In this document: piece after piece, positions 46,740 to 58,365 of the stretch
Layout: each line of letters opens with the position of its first letter
How positions within the stretch are numbered: position 1 is the stretch's first letter
DNA from: Phanerochaete sordida
Lineage: Eukaryota; Basidiomycota; Agaricomycetes; Polyporales; Phanerochaetaceae
DNA: 64,000 bases
Direction: 5' to 3'
Assembly: GCA_019973155.2 (NCBI GenBank)
Contig: BPQB01000004.1
Span: 248,001 to 312,000 of the forward strand
Program-made: the position numbers and the translations under genes
The notes under the pieces: model-generated
The model's input: the letters and a program-made list of their open reading frames with translations, nothing else
Told to the model about the DNA's origin: nothing
Databases searched by the model: none

Positions 46740-47969
46740 ATGCCCACCTGCGTGTTCTCCATTGAAGGTTGCCAGCTCAAGCTCGACTCGAAAGCAGACA
46801 TCGAGCCATATCTCAAACAGATTGACCCTAACGTCACGGAAGAAATATACCTCGGAGGAAACACGATCGGGGTCGATGCTGCCGAGGCTCTAGGAGCAGC
46901 CATCCGGCGTATAAAGAAGCTGAAGGTACGTGTTGACACTTGCGCCACATTTCTCATATGGGGCCATTCTCAGAGTCGCGTCTCACAGGTGGCAGGATTG
47001 GCCGATATATTTACTGGACGACTGATCTCGGAGATCCCTCCTGCCCTAACCTACATCTGCGACGCCCTGGCCGATGTACCTACCCTGGAGGAGGTGGACC
47101 TTAGCGACAACGCCTTCGGCGGACGCTCGGTCGCACCGCTGGTTCCCCTCCTCTCCCGAAACCACAGCATCTCTACTCTGAAACTAGAGAACAACGGACT
47201 GGGACCAGACGGCGGCCGCATTGTCGCGAAGGCACTGCTCGAGGGCGCGAAGACTTGTGCTGCGGCGGGCGTACCCTCCCGCCTGCGCACAGTCATCTGC
47301 GGGAGGAACCGCCTCGAGAACGGGTCTGCGGACGCATGGGCAGAGGCGTTTGCGGCGCACGGCGGGCTGCAGGAGGTGCGCATGGCGCAGAACGGCATCC
47401 GTCAGGCAGGCTTCACCGCCATCGTACACGGACTGGCAAAGTGTGCGTCGCTCCAGTGCGTTTGCCTCAGCGACAACCTTGGCCGCGACCTGGGCGAGGA
47501 TGAAGACCCTGCAGAAGAGTCCGAGAGCGAGAACGGGTGGCACGCGCTTGCGCAAGCCCTCCCCGGCTGGAAGGAGCTCCGGCACCTCGATGTGTCCGAC
47601 TGTGGCGCCAATGCACCGGGCCTGCGACTCCTCATCAATGGTCTGAGGGGTGGCGTGCATGGCAAGCTGCACACCCTCCTCCTCGTCAACAACGATCTGG
47701 AAGGATCGTCCTACGAAGAGCTCCATCGCCTCGTTGCAGACCATCTCCCGGGCCTCCGGAAGCTCGACCTCTCCGTGAACGACGATTTAGAGGACGAGTC
47801 CCTAGTCGCACTCGCCGACACGCTTCTGGCGCGAGGTGGACGCTTGATACTGGACGAAGACGAAGAATTTATCGTGGTGCCGAGCGAGACCGACGAGCTA
47901 AGCGTTCCGACTAAGGACGTCGATGAGCTGGTGGAAATGGTCGCAGCTATGGGGGTTCATAGCTCGTGA
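46740..47969 (+). CDS. RNA1: Ran GTPase-activating protein 1 (Rna1 type)
   Basis: Exons 46740-46925 and 46989-47969 give 1,167 nt, 388 residues. N-terminus FSIEGCQLKL..EEIYLGGNTIG, then VAGLADIFTGRLISEIPPAL, LEEVDLSDNAFGG, TLKLENNGLGPDGG (carrying the Asn used by Rna1 to position the catalytic Gln of Ran), ICGRNRLENGS, VRMAQNGI, and further RanGAP-type LRRs ending LRKLDLSVNDDL. An acidic segment (EDEDPAEESESE) and an acidic C-terminal stretch are present, as in Rna1. The protein speeds GTP hydrolysis by Ran in the cytosol and so sets the direction of nuclear transport. Eleven LRRs and length match yeast Rna1. The intron falls exactly at the KK-LK/VAG junction. Confidence 0.93.
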   Translation: MPTCVFSIEGCQLKLDSKADIEPYLKQIDPNVTEEIYLGGNTIGVDAAEALGAAIRRIKKLKVRVDTCATFLIWGHSQSRVSQVAGLADIFTGRLISEIPPALTYICDALADVPTLEEVDLSDNAFGGRSVAPLVPLLSRNHSISTLKLENNGLGPDGGRIVAKALLEGAKTCAAAGVPSRLRTVICGRNRLENGSADAWAEAFAAHGGLQEVRMAQNGIRQAGFTAIVHGLAKCASLQCVCLSDNLGRDLGEDEDPAEESESENGWHALAQALPGWKELRHLDVSDCGANAPGLRLLINGLRGGVHGKLHTLLLVNNDLEGSSYEELHRLVADHLPGLRKLDLSVNDDLEDESLVALADTLLARGGRLILDEDEEFIVVPSETDELSVPTKDVDELVEMVAAMGVHSS

Positions 47970-48251
47970 GCACTCATGCTTGTGCTTTCTCAATCTCTGT
48001 AGGTTAGCTTCTCAAAGTTCCTTCACCTCCAAGATCCTGCTTGTTGACGCTGTTACAGGTCCGAAACCGCCGTACGCATCTAATTCCATGCTGAAAAGCC
48101 ATAAATTGATCCAAGAAAGCAGACAAGTAATAAAAGGAGTACAATAGAAAATACATACACACAACGCGCCGAAGCAATGTCCATTTACAGATCCGGACCC
48201 ATAAGTGCAACTACCCCGGGCGTGAGTAGGCAGCACAATAAACACAGCGTC

Positions 48252-50528
48252 CTAGGCGACCAGCTTACTAGATTGAAGCTGTCTCCGGACAATCGTATCC
48301 TGAACTACAGGCGAACCTGTTAGCCACGATGCTGACGAGCGATATGAAGTGCTTACCATCGCCTAGAATGTGCGCCGTAGTCTTCGTGTCCGTGACTGCC
48401 GTAAAATGGCAGTAGAACGGCCGCGGGACGGGAGAGTGCTCCTTGTGGATTTGCGAGAACTTACGCCGAAGATCTGATTGTCGTGGATTATGAGCTGCTG
48501 CTGTGAAGGAACAAGCAACAGGAGTACGCACATGTCGACGTGTTCTGATAGTCGTTCGGACGGTTCCCATACGATACGATGTAGTGGCCGAGCTGAATGC
48601 CAAGCGAGAGCTTGTGCTGCAGGATGTCGATCTTGTTGAGGAAGAGCACCAAGCTCGTCCTTGCGAGTAGGGGGTTGGAAACGATGGACTTCCACAGAAG
48701 AACCGAGTCCTCCTGTGACGGATGAACCTCAGCGAGGTCACGAGTATGGCGGAGCGCAGGCGACGTACGAGTCGGTTGACCAAGGGGTCCTCCTCGAGAA
48801 CCTGGTCGAAGCAGCTGATCGGGGCCAGGAACAGAACCGCGCTGCCACGGTGTCAGCGGTGACTTCTCGAGGTGATGCAGGGAGACGTACTCCATGTCAT
48901 CGAAGAAGGGCGCCCAGGCAGCTTCGAACTTTCCATCAGCACTACCTTTAGTGCATAGTTTAATATCCGTACCTCGCTAGGCCAAGGTTAGACTAGCAAG
49001 CGAGATTAAGGGACATCCACTCACAAGAGACCTGTGGCCGCCGACGTCATATACGCGCCATTCCCGACTCCCTGCAACGATACCTGAAAAGTTCTCTGTG
49101 AGCTCCTTCAGCAACCGTCCCAGTCCCTCCTATCAAATACGATACATACCATCTTTTACCTGAAAGCGGTACTCAGACACGCCGAGAGTCTTGAGACGAG
49201 CTCGTAAAATGTCATCTATGTGTATCCTAATAAGCCCGGCTTGCGAGGCGATGCTCGTGTGGGGATGTGCCTCACCATCCGTAGGTATATAACGAGGTTC
49301 TGTCAACCTGTCGAGAGAATCTAAGAAGCTGTGAGGGGCCCTTGAGCGCGAATTCGAGAGATTATTGAGCGTGGCTAAAACGTACAATCCCGGCATTTCT
49401 TGAAGACGAAGCTTTTGATACGCCAAAACATCGTGAACAACCGGATCGCCCCAGAGCATGATCATATCTTCGCCGCATGCATGAATGATACGACCAGCGT
49501 CCTGTATTCCGAGTGTCAAACATGTCCTAATTCTGCAATTTGCTGCTCACCTCGGGATCGTTCCAGTCAATGGCGTCGATATCCATCTCGGAGCTGTTCC
49601 GCTTGCCTGCTATCCTGCTGAACATCGTTTTCCACACGAAGTGCGAGTTAACGGCAAGCTCCTTGTCTCTGGCGATCACGTCAGGCATGTTTGTGAGCTG
49701 CGTGAGACGCGTTGCCTCCTGTTCCGTGTTCCCCGCGCGGGTCAGCTTGCGGATCAGGACCTCTTCGACCTGCAGCAACGGCATCAGGCGGAGCCGAAGC
49801 TTCAGATGCTCAGGTGTAAGATGCGGCAGGTCGGCCAAGGGCGATGACCGTGAGGACGACGGCCGAGAGTCTGGTAACGTTCGATGGGACGACCGCGGAG
49901 ACGACGACGCCGACGGAACCTGGAGCGCGTGCACCTCGGCGATGGCCTCGAGTATGAGACGGATAGACCGGACAACGTTGAGTTGGATCACCGCTCTCCA
50001 TGACGCGCGTTCGGCGTGGAAAGCCTAGAAGGTGTGTTATGATCGCACGACAACCCGATCCCACTATAGAACGAACCTTGGGAGAGTGTAACAACTGGAA
50101 GTCTTAAAAGGTTTTAGTCTGGATACCCATTGGTTACGTGGGACGATGCGACTCACTCTTCAACGTGGTCGATTTGCCTTGAGAAGGACTGGGATGAGTG
50201 ACGATGTGGATCTGCATGAGCTTCCTTGCGTACCTGATTCGCTCTGCCCTGTACCACGATGTCAGTAAGGACAAGGCACATTTCGGTGGCTATCTGCCAC
50301 CTCGATGACCATGATGTGCGAACACTCACCCAACAAGAGCATCTTCATGGGCCTGGGACCCTTCTTGTCCGACCTCGCCTGCAGCTGTAGCTCCTCATCA
50401 ATAGCGTCTGAGATGCGTTTGGCCTCGGTCTCCGCCAGCAATCGCGCCTCTCTGTCCGCCGCCGTCTCGTTCGGTGGAGGAGCTAACACCCGTGATAGCG
50501 GATCATCGTCAGCGAACCCCGGTGCCAT
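48252..50528 (-). CDS. Divergent heterotrimeric G-protein alpha subunit with DVGGHR switch II
   Basis: Twelve exons, complement(48252-48304, 48357-48473, 48532-48712, 48769-48841, 48891-48928, 49025-49095, 49150-49501, 49551-50024, 50077-50102, 50157-50177, 50234-50248, 50330-50528), sum to 1,620 nt, 539 residues. The P-loop LLLGQSESGKSTTLK is spread over exons 1-3, including a 15 nt micro-exon. Switch I ARLKTLGV keeps Arg and Thr. Switch II is DVGGHRSL, with His where canonical G-alpha has the catalytic Gln. NKID and TAVTDT are present; the C-terminus is VQDTIVRRQLQSSKLVA. The N-terminus (MAPGF) lacks the MGxxxS myristoylation motif. A Ser-rich insert (about residues 120-150) enlarges the helical domain. 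It belongs with expanded non-canonical G-alphas of mushrooms; nucleotide binding is likely, hydrolysis may be slow. Confidence 0.9.
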
Positions 50529-51438
50529 GTTCTCCGATGTGTGGTGGAAATCGCGAAGATGGAAAGGCCGAGCAAGGTGTGCGAGTACGGGCCCCGAAGG
50601 GGAGGCGAGGGCGACGTGGTCGGCGAGCAAGAGGCGCAGAGCAACTGCCGCTGGGGTGGCCGCCCTTTCTGAGGCGACCCACGGGCTTCAACCTTACGTC
50701 GCTCATCAGAGCGTCCTGAGAATTCTATTGCTCCCTGTGAGACTTTGACTCAATATCGCGCCTTGTCCGACACCGGGCGGCACGACCAGAGCGACCCTGA
50801 CATTGCCTTTTGGTGCATCTCCACTGCGGGCATGCTGAGATGAGACGGGAGGCCAGGGCGAATCAGGGCCAAGGAAAGTCGCTGGAGAAGCTCTGGGGCG
50901 AGGATTCGTGCGAACTTTCGCCGCCGACAGACGCTGCTGCACTGGCCGAGGAATTTGTGGGCAATTCTATGAATTTCGTCCACGACGACGAAGAGCGGTT
51001 GGACGACGGGCCAGACGGCGTGGTTCGGAGTGAAGATGATCGTGGTCGATTTTCTTCCGCGACGCTGTTGGCGACGACGCCGCCCGCCGTCCTCGATCGA
51101 TCTAATCTCGCAAATCTCTGATAAGATGCGAGTGCGCGGGCGTAAAAGGCAAGTCAGAACGTTGGCTGCAGGTTCGAGCCTCGCAGGAGGCGATTATTTC
51201 TTACACTCGGAGACAGACTCAAAACACGGAGGACATACCGCTGCACGCCGCCACACATCGCTGTTTGCTAGCTCTTTATGTTTTCCACGGTTAAACGGAC
51301 CTGGAACTGTATTGGGACTACTTTAACTTGTACATGAATGAGCGTGATAGCATGGCGGACAGCGAGTAAGGACAGTAAAAGGGGACATAGCGTGCATAGA
51401 TAACCCATAGGCCTTCACAGAAGACACTTTGTAACACA
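50529..51438. other. Intergenic stretch between G-alpha and the DUF6534 gene
   Basis: Promoter of the G-alpha gene and 3' flank of the next minus-strand gene. Frames present are short. A T-arm-like sequence near 51165 does not fold into a tRNA. Confidence 0.5.
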
Positions 51439-52948
51439 TTAGGGCTGGGCGTCGAAGTCATGGGATTTTTTGGGCGGTTGGACCTCGCGCACGTCGGATA
51501 CCTCGGTCTACGAGCAGGTACTACGGTATAAGTGGACACGAAAAGCGCGAGAGAGTCGACATGCTTACCACTTCTCCAACGGACGGTACTCGGGTGCGCA
51601 TGTCTTGCATCCGAACTATCTCGCCCTCCACGGTGTCGCCACTTGTGGAATCGCCGTGTGTCCCATTCCCTGGGACCCGGAAGCTGAGTGTGCTTAGTGG
51701 AAGGCTCTGTGCCTCTCCGAAGCGGCGCTTGATGACGGCGCGCTGGTTCTGCACAAACAGCAGAGAGATAGAATAGACCTTCGACAAGATGACCGATATC
51801 CCTCGATGGAGCGATGTCTTGGAGAAAATGAGGAAGAGAGCCAGGTCCGCCGTAGCAGCGAACGCTAATAGGCACGGATCGCTCAGATACGGCTTGTAAT
51901 CGGATAGAGGATAACAGCGGACCTGTGAGAGCGCCGGTGCCAATGATCCACTTGACCAGCCGTGAGATGACTGCATGTGTGGCGCTGAGCTTCGTGTCAC
52001 TCTTCATGAGCTAGATGTCGTCATAAGCGTAAGTCTATTCTCGCCAAAGTAAAGAAGGAACACACAAGAGTAACCATCGTCGCCGCCAAGATCGCGTCAC
52101 AGAGCGCGCTCCCGACCAACCATATCTGCACAAGTTAGTTGCCGCTAGCTCAAATATAAATGTTGCGAAATTCGCGTACTGTGCAAGTCACCGTCGTCTT
52201 CGATGCTAGCTGGCGATAATCGTCGAGCATGTAGAATCGGACGCCTTCAGCTATAGCACAGGCCATCTGCGCGAGGGAGAGCTGTTCCGTGGCGCGCGAT
52301 TAGGAGATACCAAAGGTAAAGACTATGTTGCGCGTACGATGCCAGTGCTAATGGCAGAGACGATGGAGTTGGAAAATCGATAGAGCCGGTAGGCAAAGTA
52401 TAGTTGCGAAATGCAGCTAACTGGAGAATACCAGCAGACGTTAGTTGATATGCGACTAGACCTATCCTGGAAGTGCTTACCGAGTCCAGTAATGACAGGG
52501 ACAGCAAACCACTCGAACATCGCACGGTTGAGTTGATCCACATCGCCGAAGCCCGCAGCGAAGTAGCGATACGCATCGTAGGTGACGAGGGCGGTTTGGA
52601 GTGTCTCCAGAGCGAAGACGGAATAGATGATGATCTTGATGGCCGCTCGGTCGTCGGGAAATGTGGTAGTACACCACGCTGTGCACGAGCGGTGAGGAAG
52701 AGGTTGAGTGAACTCAGGAGCGGCGCGCTCACCAACTTGTGCGGCGAGAATGCCATAGAATGTCAAATTAAAGAGTGTACCGAACAACTGCTCAGGAAAT
52801 GTCAGCTCTTGCGTCGTAAAAGTATCTTCAGTAACTAACCTGCGGCGCCACCCTGCACAGACGATCTCAGTCGACGACGAACAAGCGTAGGAGAGAACCT
52901 AACTCACTGCGCCGCAACGCTCACGTCCGTGGCGGTAGTGTAGTTCAT
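51439..52948 (-). CDS. Seven-transmembrane DUF6534-type protein
   Basis: Ten short exons, complement(51439-51507, 51569-51864, 51923-52010, 52066-52125, 52192-52281, 52338-52420, 52481-52678, 52733-52787, 52840-52852, 52908-52948), give 993 nt, 330 residues. Seven hydrophobic segments can be counted: LFGTLFNLTFYGILAA, AIKIIIYSVFALETLQTALV, EWFAVPVITGLVSCISQLYF, SIVSAISTGILSLAQMACAI, IWLVGSALCDAILAATMVTL, RLVKWIIGTGAL..LALFLIF and VILSKVYSISLLF. The TFPDDRAAIK loop, the YFAYRLYRFS segment and the short C-terminal VQPPKKSHDFDAQP match the DUF6534 family, which is hugely expanded in Agaricomycetes and has no assigned role. The 7-helix layout is receptor-like. It stands directly upstream of the G-alpha gene on the same strand. 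The donor at 51922 (GTCCGC) is weak. Confidence 0.75.
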
Positions 52949-54091
52949 GATAGTAAGGAGCGAATGGATGACCGCACGGATGGGAGGAGGAGAGGAGTAC
53001 AGGATGGTTCGAAAGACGGGCGGACAGACCTAATCGAACATGAAGTTCCATCCAGAGAGGGTCCAGCTGCATAGACGCGGCGGTTAGGCCCAGGATGTTG
53101 ACGTCTCTGGGCGAGCCCGCTAACTCTGGACTCCGCCGCCTAAAACTGTGCAGTTTGCCCTCGCGCGGAGATGGTGTTCGAGGCGGCAGAGGCGGAGCTC
53201 GAGGAGCACGCCCAAATGCGGCAGCGGTGCTCGCACGAGGAAGACACCGAGGAGGCAGGAACATTTGTCAGTTGGACGCGGGGACCGTGGACAACACATG
53301 CCTATACCATCTCGGGTCTCGGGGAGCTTCTCGACGCTCCAGTGCCATCGCAGAATCGATTACCCCGGCGCCAACCCCAGGGTCTATCGCGCCCGAGTTT
53401 CAGGCGGTACGGCGGTCTGCCTTGGCCTAGCCCGACACCGTCACCCGGGCGTGCCATCCCGACCTGGGTTATTGAAGGTCGTTGCAGCTTACGCCGTCAA
53501 GGTCGCTGAGGAATGAGGGCAAAAAACGCCGCGCGCCATGCGTCGGCGAGCGCAGCAGCAAGGTGGCGTTCTCGATACAACATTGAGAGATCGCGACGGC
53601 GCCTGGAGCCCTTGTACCCAACGGAGTAGCGAGAGACGGTTCTGCTGGGACAGGTAGATAGGTCCGATAATCGATGTCGTTGCCTTGTGGAGGCCGGATG
53701 TGTTAGAAGAGCGCTTCTGACGGGAACTAACATCATAACAACCTGTTGACGGGCGCTGGATATTTCAATGGTGGGTTTCGGCAGGACGTCGGCCATGACG
53801 AAGGTTCCCAACTCGCTCCCTGCTCGGACTTGAATCACCGCCAACTGTGAGACGATATGATGCTCACCTCAATGGTTGCACAATCGCCACACGGCGTAGG
53901 TCGCTGCACGGAATTTTGAATGATTTTATGGTTGAAGGTGGCGGCGACGGCGGAGCGTTCAACACCACGCAAACGACCCTGCATCTTCCATACGGTGATC
54001 CTGCTTCTTATCAGACAAGATTCCGTAATAATGCTGATTGTGACTGACGCTTGGAACCAGAAGCTGCTACGGGTAATTGAGACACGAGGCT

Positions 54092-54280
54092 AGCCAAGAA
54101 GCCAACCTTGTACTTCGCGTAGGGCGTGAGGGCGAGGCAAGACGGTCAGTCGGTCGGTCTTACGGATGGTATGGCGCTCTGCAGCAACGAAAACATTTCT
54201 CAAGTCTTCGCTAGCCTCAGCTAGGATGTCAACTTCCAAGAAAACGGTGTACGACTCTGGATATGAGCGTGGCGGGTTTA
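54092..54280 (-). other. Candidate coding exon of an unknown gene or relic
   Basis: The frame reads YPESYTVFLEVDILAEASED then LRNVFVAAERHTIRKTDRLT and VLPRPHALREVQGWLLG before a stop. The alternation of charged and hydrophobic residues looks like real protein, with a possible donor (GAA/GTACAA) before the last residues. No start codon or partner exon could be fixed. Confidence 0.25.
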
Positions 54281-56607
54281 ATAGTGTCCTAATACGATGC
54301 TCGGAAAGGCTCAGAGACTAGATAACTCACGAAGGTTCATAGGGTGGAGATGGTAGGAAGCACGAGCGTGCGATGCGTGGTCGCTGCTCTCTCAATCAAA
54401 GAAGGTAGACGAGCGTTCGTAGCTCATCATAAGCGGCGAGGTGATTGCAAGCCAAGGAATTCAAACGATGCTGGACGCGGTGTGAGACGTATGAAGGCCG
54501 ACCTGCAGCTGCGAGCACCTGTGGAGAACATGAAGCTCATTACCTGGCGCGCGCAGAGCTTGATATGAAACGAAGCAAGACGGCGCAGGGCAGACACGAG
54601 CAGGCATATGAAAAACACGTAGGAGTAGCATGATTTCGGAGAGTAGCAGGAAGGGTTCAGAGACATACGAAGTCCGGAGAGTCTGAGAGGCGAAGATGTC
54701 AAGTAGCGTACCCAGGTAGAGCACTCGAAGACATGGAGAAAGCCTGCAGCGGATCATATTCCAGCGGTGAGAGAATCACTCGCGATACGGTGTCGAGCCA
54801 AGAGTGTGCGAAAGATGAACCAGGAACAGCCGTCCTTCGCGATCTGCATGTGCCCTTCTCCCGACTCCGGACTCCGAGAGCTGGCAAACGCGTCGGGAAC
54901 AGGCATGAGGGATTAGAGTGCAGGTACTGACACATGACCGGCATGACCAGTTGTCGACATGGCACGGCGTTAGAGACAATAGCCCGTTGACCCGATTCAC
55001 GAAGGAAGGACCCTAGGGTCGAAACCGATCGTCGACAGGGGACGAGCAAGCACAGAGAGGCGCGACGAAGGCTCGACAAAGGGATGGCAGCTCTAGCTTC
55101 ATTCTTCGACTTCGGTTCGCCTGCGTTCCAGGGCGTCGAGGCCGGCGAAGCGCAGAGCCAGGGTTCCGCGGCGCCAGTGATCAGCTACCCTGCTGGCCAG
55201 GAGTAGGACTTCCAAAGTACGGCTAGCTCCAGTGCGGTGCCGAGATCGAGTTGCGCAAGAGCCAAGTGGGTAAAATGCGGAGCTACTCGTGAAACGTCGC
55301 AGGGAGTCAGCACTACATGAGGAGCATACCGAATAACTCGTGGACCGGAGATGACACTTACGATTGGGGCGCATGCCTAGCTGTGACCGCCCAAGACGCG
55401 TCATCATACGCGACATGGTGAACACCGGCGCCGTGAGCTGATCAGCGCCGTGCGCTGCTTGTGCGCTGTAGGTGGTAGTGTGTGCATCGCTCACATGTCC
55501 AGGCCATCGTGTGGTATGCGGGTCGATAAGGTTGTGGAGATGGGATCGTAATGACTCTGGTCTGGTGTGAGAGGCTATCAAAGAGAAGAATGATTCAGTA
55601 CTAGACCAGCTGCGGATAACGTAGGCTTGGTCAGGCAAGAGACGAGTAAAGATCTAGTGCACGAACGCCAATGCCGATCGATCCTGTAGAGCTTCCGGTC
55701 AGTTGAGGTAGGGCAAGTGAAAGACGTGAGTACGGAATGTCCTGACCGTCTTCATAAGAAAGACATACGGAGTGTCCTAAACTTAGAGGACTTCTTGTGG
55801 GTGCCACGAATTGGACTGCTGCCAGGCACCTCGGATCGGAGTCGTCTTCAGCTGTCTGAAGCTTAAGGCTTTGGAAAGGGCAAAAGCCGCCCTACATAGC
55901 TCGACATACATCATTGATCAACCTCTAGAGAACATGACGGAGGTGATGAAGGTGTAAGTTCCAGCATGGAGGATAAGACAAGATTAATGAAAGGCTCCGG
56001 CGCCGCAGCGGCCCTTGGGCGTCTAGCATGTCCTTCCGCTGCTCGCCGCGAGGCGATGCGGCTTGTCTCATGTTCACACCTGCTTCCATGGCTATACTCG
56101 CTGCAATACCTTGTGTCGAGACCCACGCAAAGGTTCAACTGACGACGAGGTGCAGACTTATGTTAGAAAATTTCTTTACCCTGCTCGTGAATTCTTAGGA
56201 CCTAATTTACGACTGGTGCAGGGTCGACGCCAACTGCCTCACCCCTTGACCACGCCTGCACACTGGTCCACACATGTCTGTTCACGCGGATCTGTTTGAA
56301 GACATTTGTTGCCGTCGATCATTTCTTACACTTCCGCCAACATCGGGTCCTCCAGGCGACCCACAGGCGAGAGATCAAGCCCCATCAGTCGTGCGCAGGC
56401 CGGGCAGACTGTGCGCTAGCTGCGCCAGCCACCGCGACACAGGTATCTGCTATCCCTCGATCCGATTCAATGTGAAATCTCGGCCTATGATCCCTGGCAC
56501 ACCGGTTAGGCGGCCAACTCAGGGTCCACACCCGTGGCGCCTGCAGGGGCTATCTGGGAAACCTGGCAGCATCAGGAAGTCCCGAAGTCGTCGCGGAATC
56601 CACGCTG

Positions 56608-56616
56608 CTATAAGAA
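56608..56616 (+). promoter_or_regulatory. TATA-like element of the F-box gene at 56.7 kb
   Basis: CTATAAGAA lies 56 bp upstream of the ATG at 56672. Confidence 0.4.
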
Positions 56617-56671
56617 CTCGACTCGGTTGGGATAGAATCTACACCGCGTCTTCTCGAAACTCGCAGCCGCA

Positions 56672-58149
56672 ATGCAGCACACCAACGCCCCCTCCTCCTG
56701 GGCCAAACTCCCAGCAGAGATGAAGTACGCCATCGCCGAGCACCTCGAGTCCTACGACACTCGCAAATTCTCGAAACTGAGCCATGAAACGTATATCTTG
56801 GCCGTTCCCTCGCTGTACAAAGTCAGCCATCTCGGCATTTCTTCGAATTTTGCAGAGGCTGACCGAGGCGCTTGCGCGCAGGATGTATACTTGCGTGGAT
56901 CCAGGTCTCTGCGATCGTTCTTGGACGCAGTGCCAGAAGAGCACTGTGCCCATGTCCGAACGCTCAACGTGGATTTCTCCATGGACGGCCTGTTCTCACC
57001 GCTCCGCGCGACCACTGCCCTCGCGGACTTGCTTGATCGCTGCCCCCGTCTCGAGGAGTTGATCCTCAGCATCCCGGGGTCACTAACACCCAAAATCATC
57101 CCGTGCTTTGCCCGGCTGCACAGTCTCCGAAAGCTATGCGTCAGTAATTGCGGACGTGATGAGAATACGCCATTGTGAGTATGCTGCCCTCAGATCCTGA
57201 CGCAACCGCTGATCCTACTCCCACTTGCAGAAGCGAGCGTCTTGTCGTCTCGATAGCTGCGACGATACCGTGTCTCACCCATCTCGAGCTCGATCGCATC
57301 TGCCGCTCCGCCATGCACGCCCCGGAGCTCGTCGGCGCGTACCCATTCATACCGGTGCTTATGGGCGATGACGCCGTTCCCGCACACCCAGTGCTTGGGA
57401 ACAGCCTCAGCCTGCCCGCGCTCCTGCGCCTCCCGTCGCTGCGCGTCCTCCGCATCCGCGGCACACACCTTGGCGACGAGCGCTGGGGCAGCACACCCGT
57501 GCAGTGTCGTCTCGCCGTGCTCGAGCTCGGCACTGGCAGCTGCTGCTACGAGTCGCCGGACGTCAACCGCGCCTGCGCCGAGCGCATCCTCGGCGCCGCA
57601 GCGCATAGCGTGGAGGAACTCTACCTCGGCTGCCCGCTCGCACGCCCACTGCATCTCAAAAACCTCCGGACGCTGCACGTCTCGCCCGTGCTGCCCGTCG
57701 AGCACCTCGCCGAGTCGCTCGCGGCGCTCGCGCACAGCCCGGTCTCCGCGCTTACGCTTACCCGGCACGAGGATGACCTGCCTGAGGAGTACGCTGCCCT
57801 CGAGGAGTTCGTGCACCTCTGCGAGGAGCACCAGAACGAGTCATTCTACGCGGAGCTCAAGGGCGTGTCGCTGCGCACCGTCGCGGACCTCTTTGAAGTC
57901 TCTCCACCGGCTTCGCCCAAGTTCGACTTCGACGTCAAACAGGCGTCTCCGGGCGCCGTGAGCGCGCTGCAGCACTTGCAGCGGTGTCTCGAACAGACCC
58001 CGGACGTCGACATCGTGGATCACTGCGACACCACATCAGCTACCGCCTTGGCGAGCCCCAAACCTGTGGACAAACTAGGCGAGGAGATGCTGACCGTTGA
58101 CGAGATGCATTGGATGAGTTCTGACTGGCTCAGGTCTCCAGCACTTTAG
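56672..58149 (+). CDS. F-box protein unrelated to the three-copy family
   Basis: Exons 56672-57174 and 57231-58149 give 1,422 nt, 473 residues. The N-terminal SSWAKLPAEMKYAIAEHL followed by YDTRKFSKLSHETYILAVPSLYK is an F-box of the Agaricomycete type. LRR-like strands follow (VRTLNVDF, LEELILSI, LRKLCVSN, LTHLELDR, LRVLRIRG, LAVLELGT, VEELYLGC, LRTLHVSP, VSALTLTR). The tail (about 330-473) is acidic and probably disordered. It lacks the exon-1 sequence, LRR ending and intron phase of the copies at 36-46 kb, so it is a separate family. Presumed SCF adaptor with unknown substrate. Confidence 0.75.
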
Positions 58150-58365
58150 ATTAGCTGTCACATCGTGAGGCGTCTCGACGTATATTATAGGGTAAATTAT
58201 AGCAGTGTTGTACTTGTAGGGCAAGCAGGAATAGACTTGGGAATAGTATAGCCAAACAAATGTCAAGCTGGTGGGATACGGCGAACAGCCAGACAAGCGA
58301 GTCGTGACAGACAGCGACAGTAGATGAGACCAGGGAACGTCGAGATATATGCAGGTGCTGAGTCT

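Larger units (their letters stand above)
52949..56671. other. 3.7 kb gene-poor or decayed region
   Basis: No frame gives a recognisable domain. Several minus-strand stretches have protein-like composition (53497-53844, 54092-54280, 55099-55638) but I could not connect them with consistent splice phases. This may be a degraded gene, a lineage-specific gene or chance. The DNA is also less GC-rich than most of the window. Confidence 0.4.

Noticed and set aside
51120..51200. tRNA-like T arm (GGTTCGAGCC)
   Set aside because: No matching acceptor stem, D arm or anticodon stem can be built around it.
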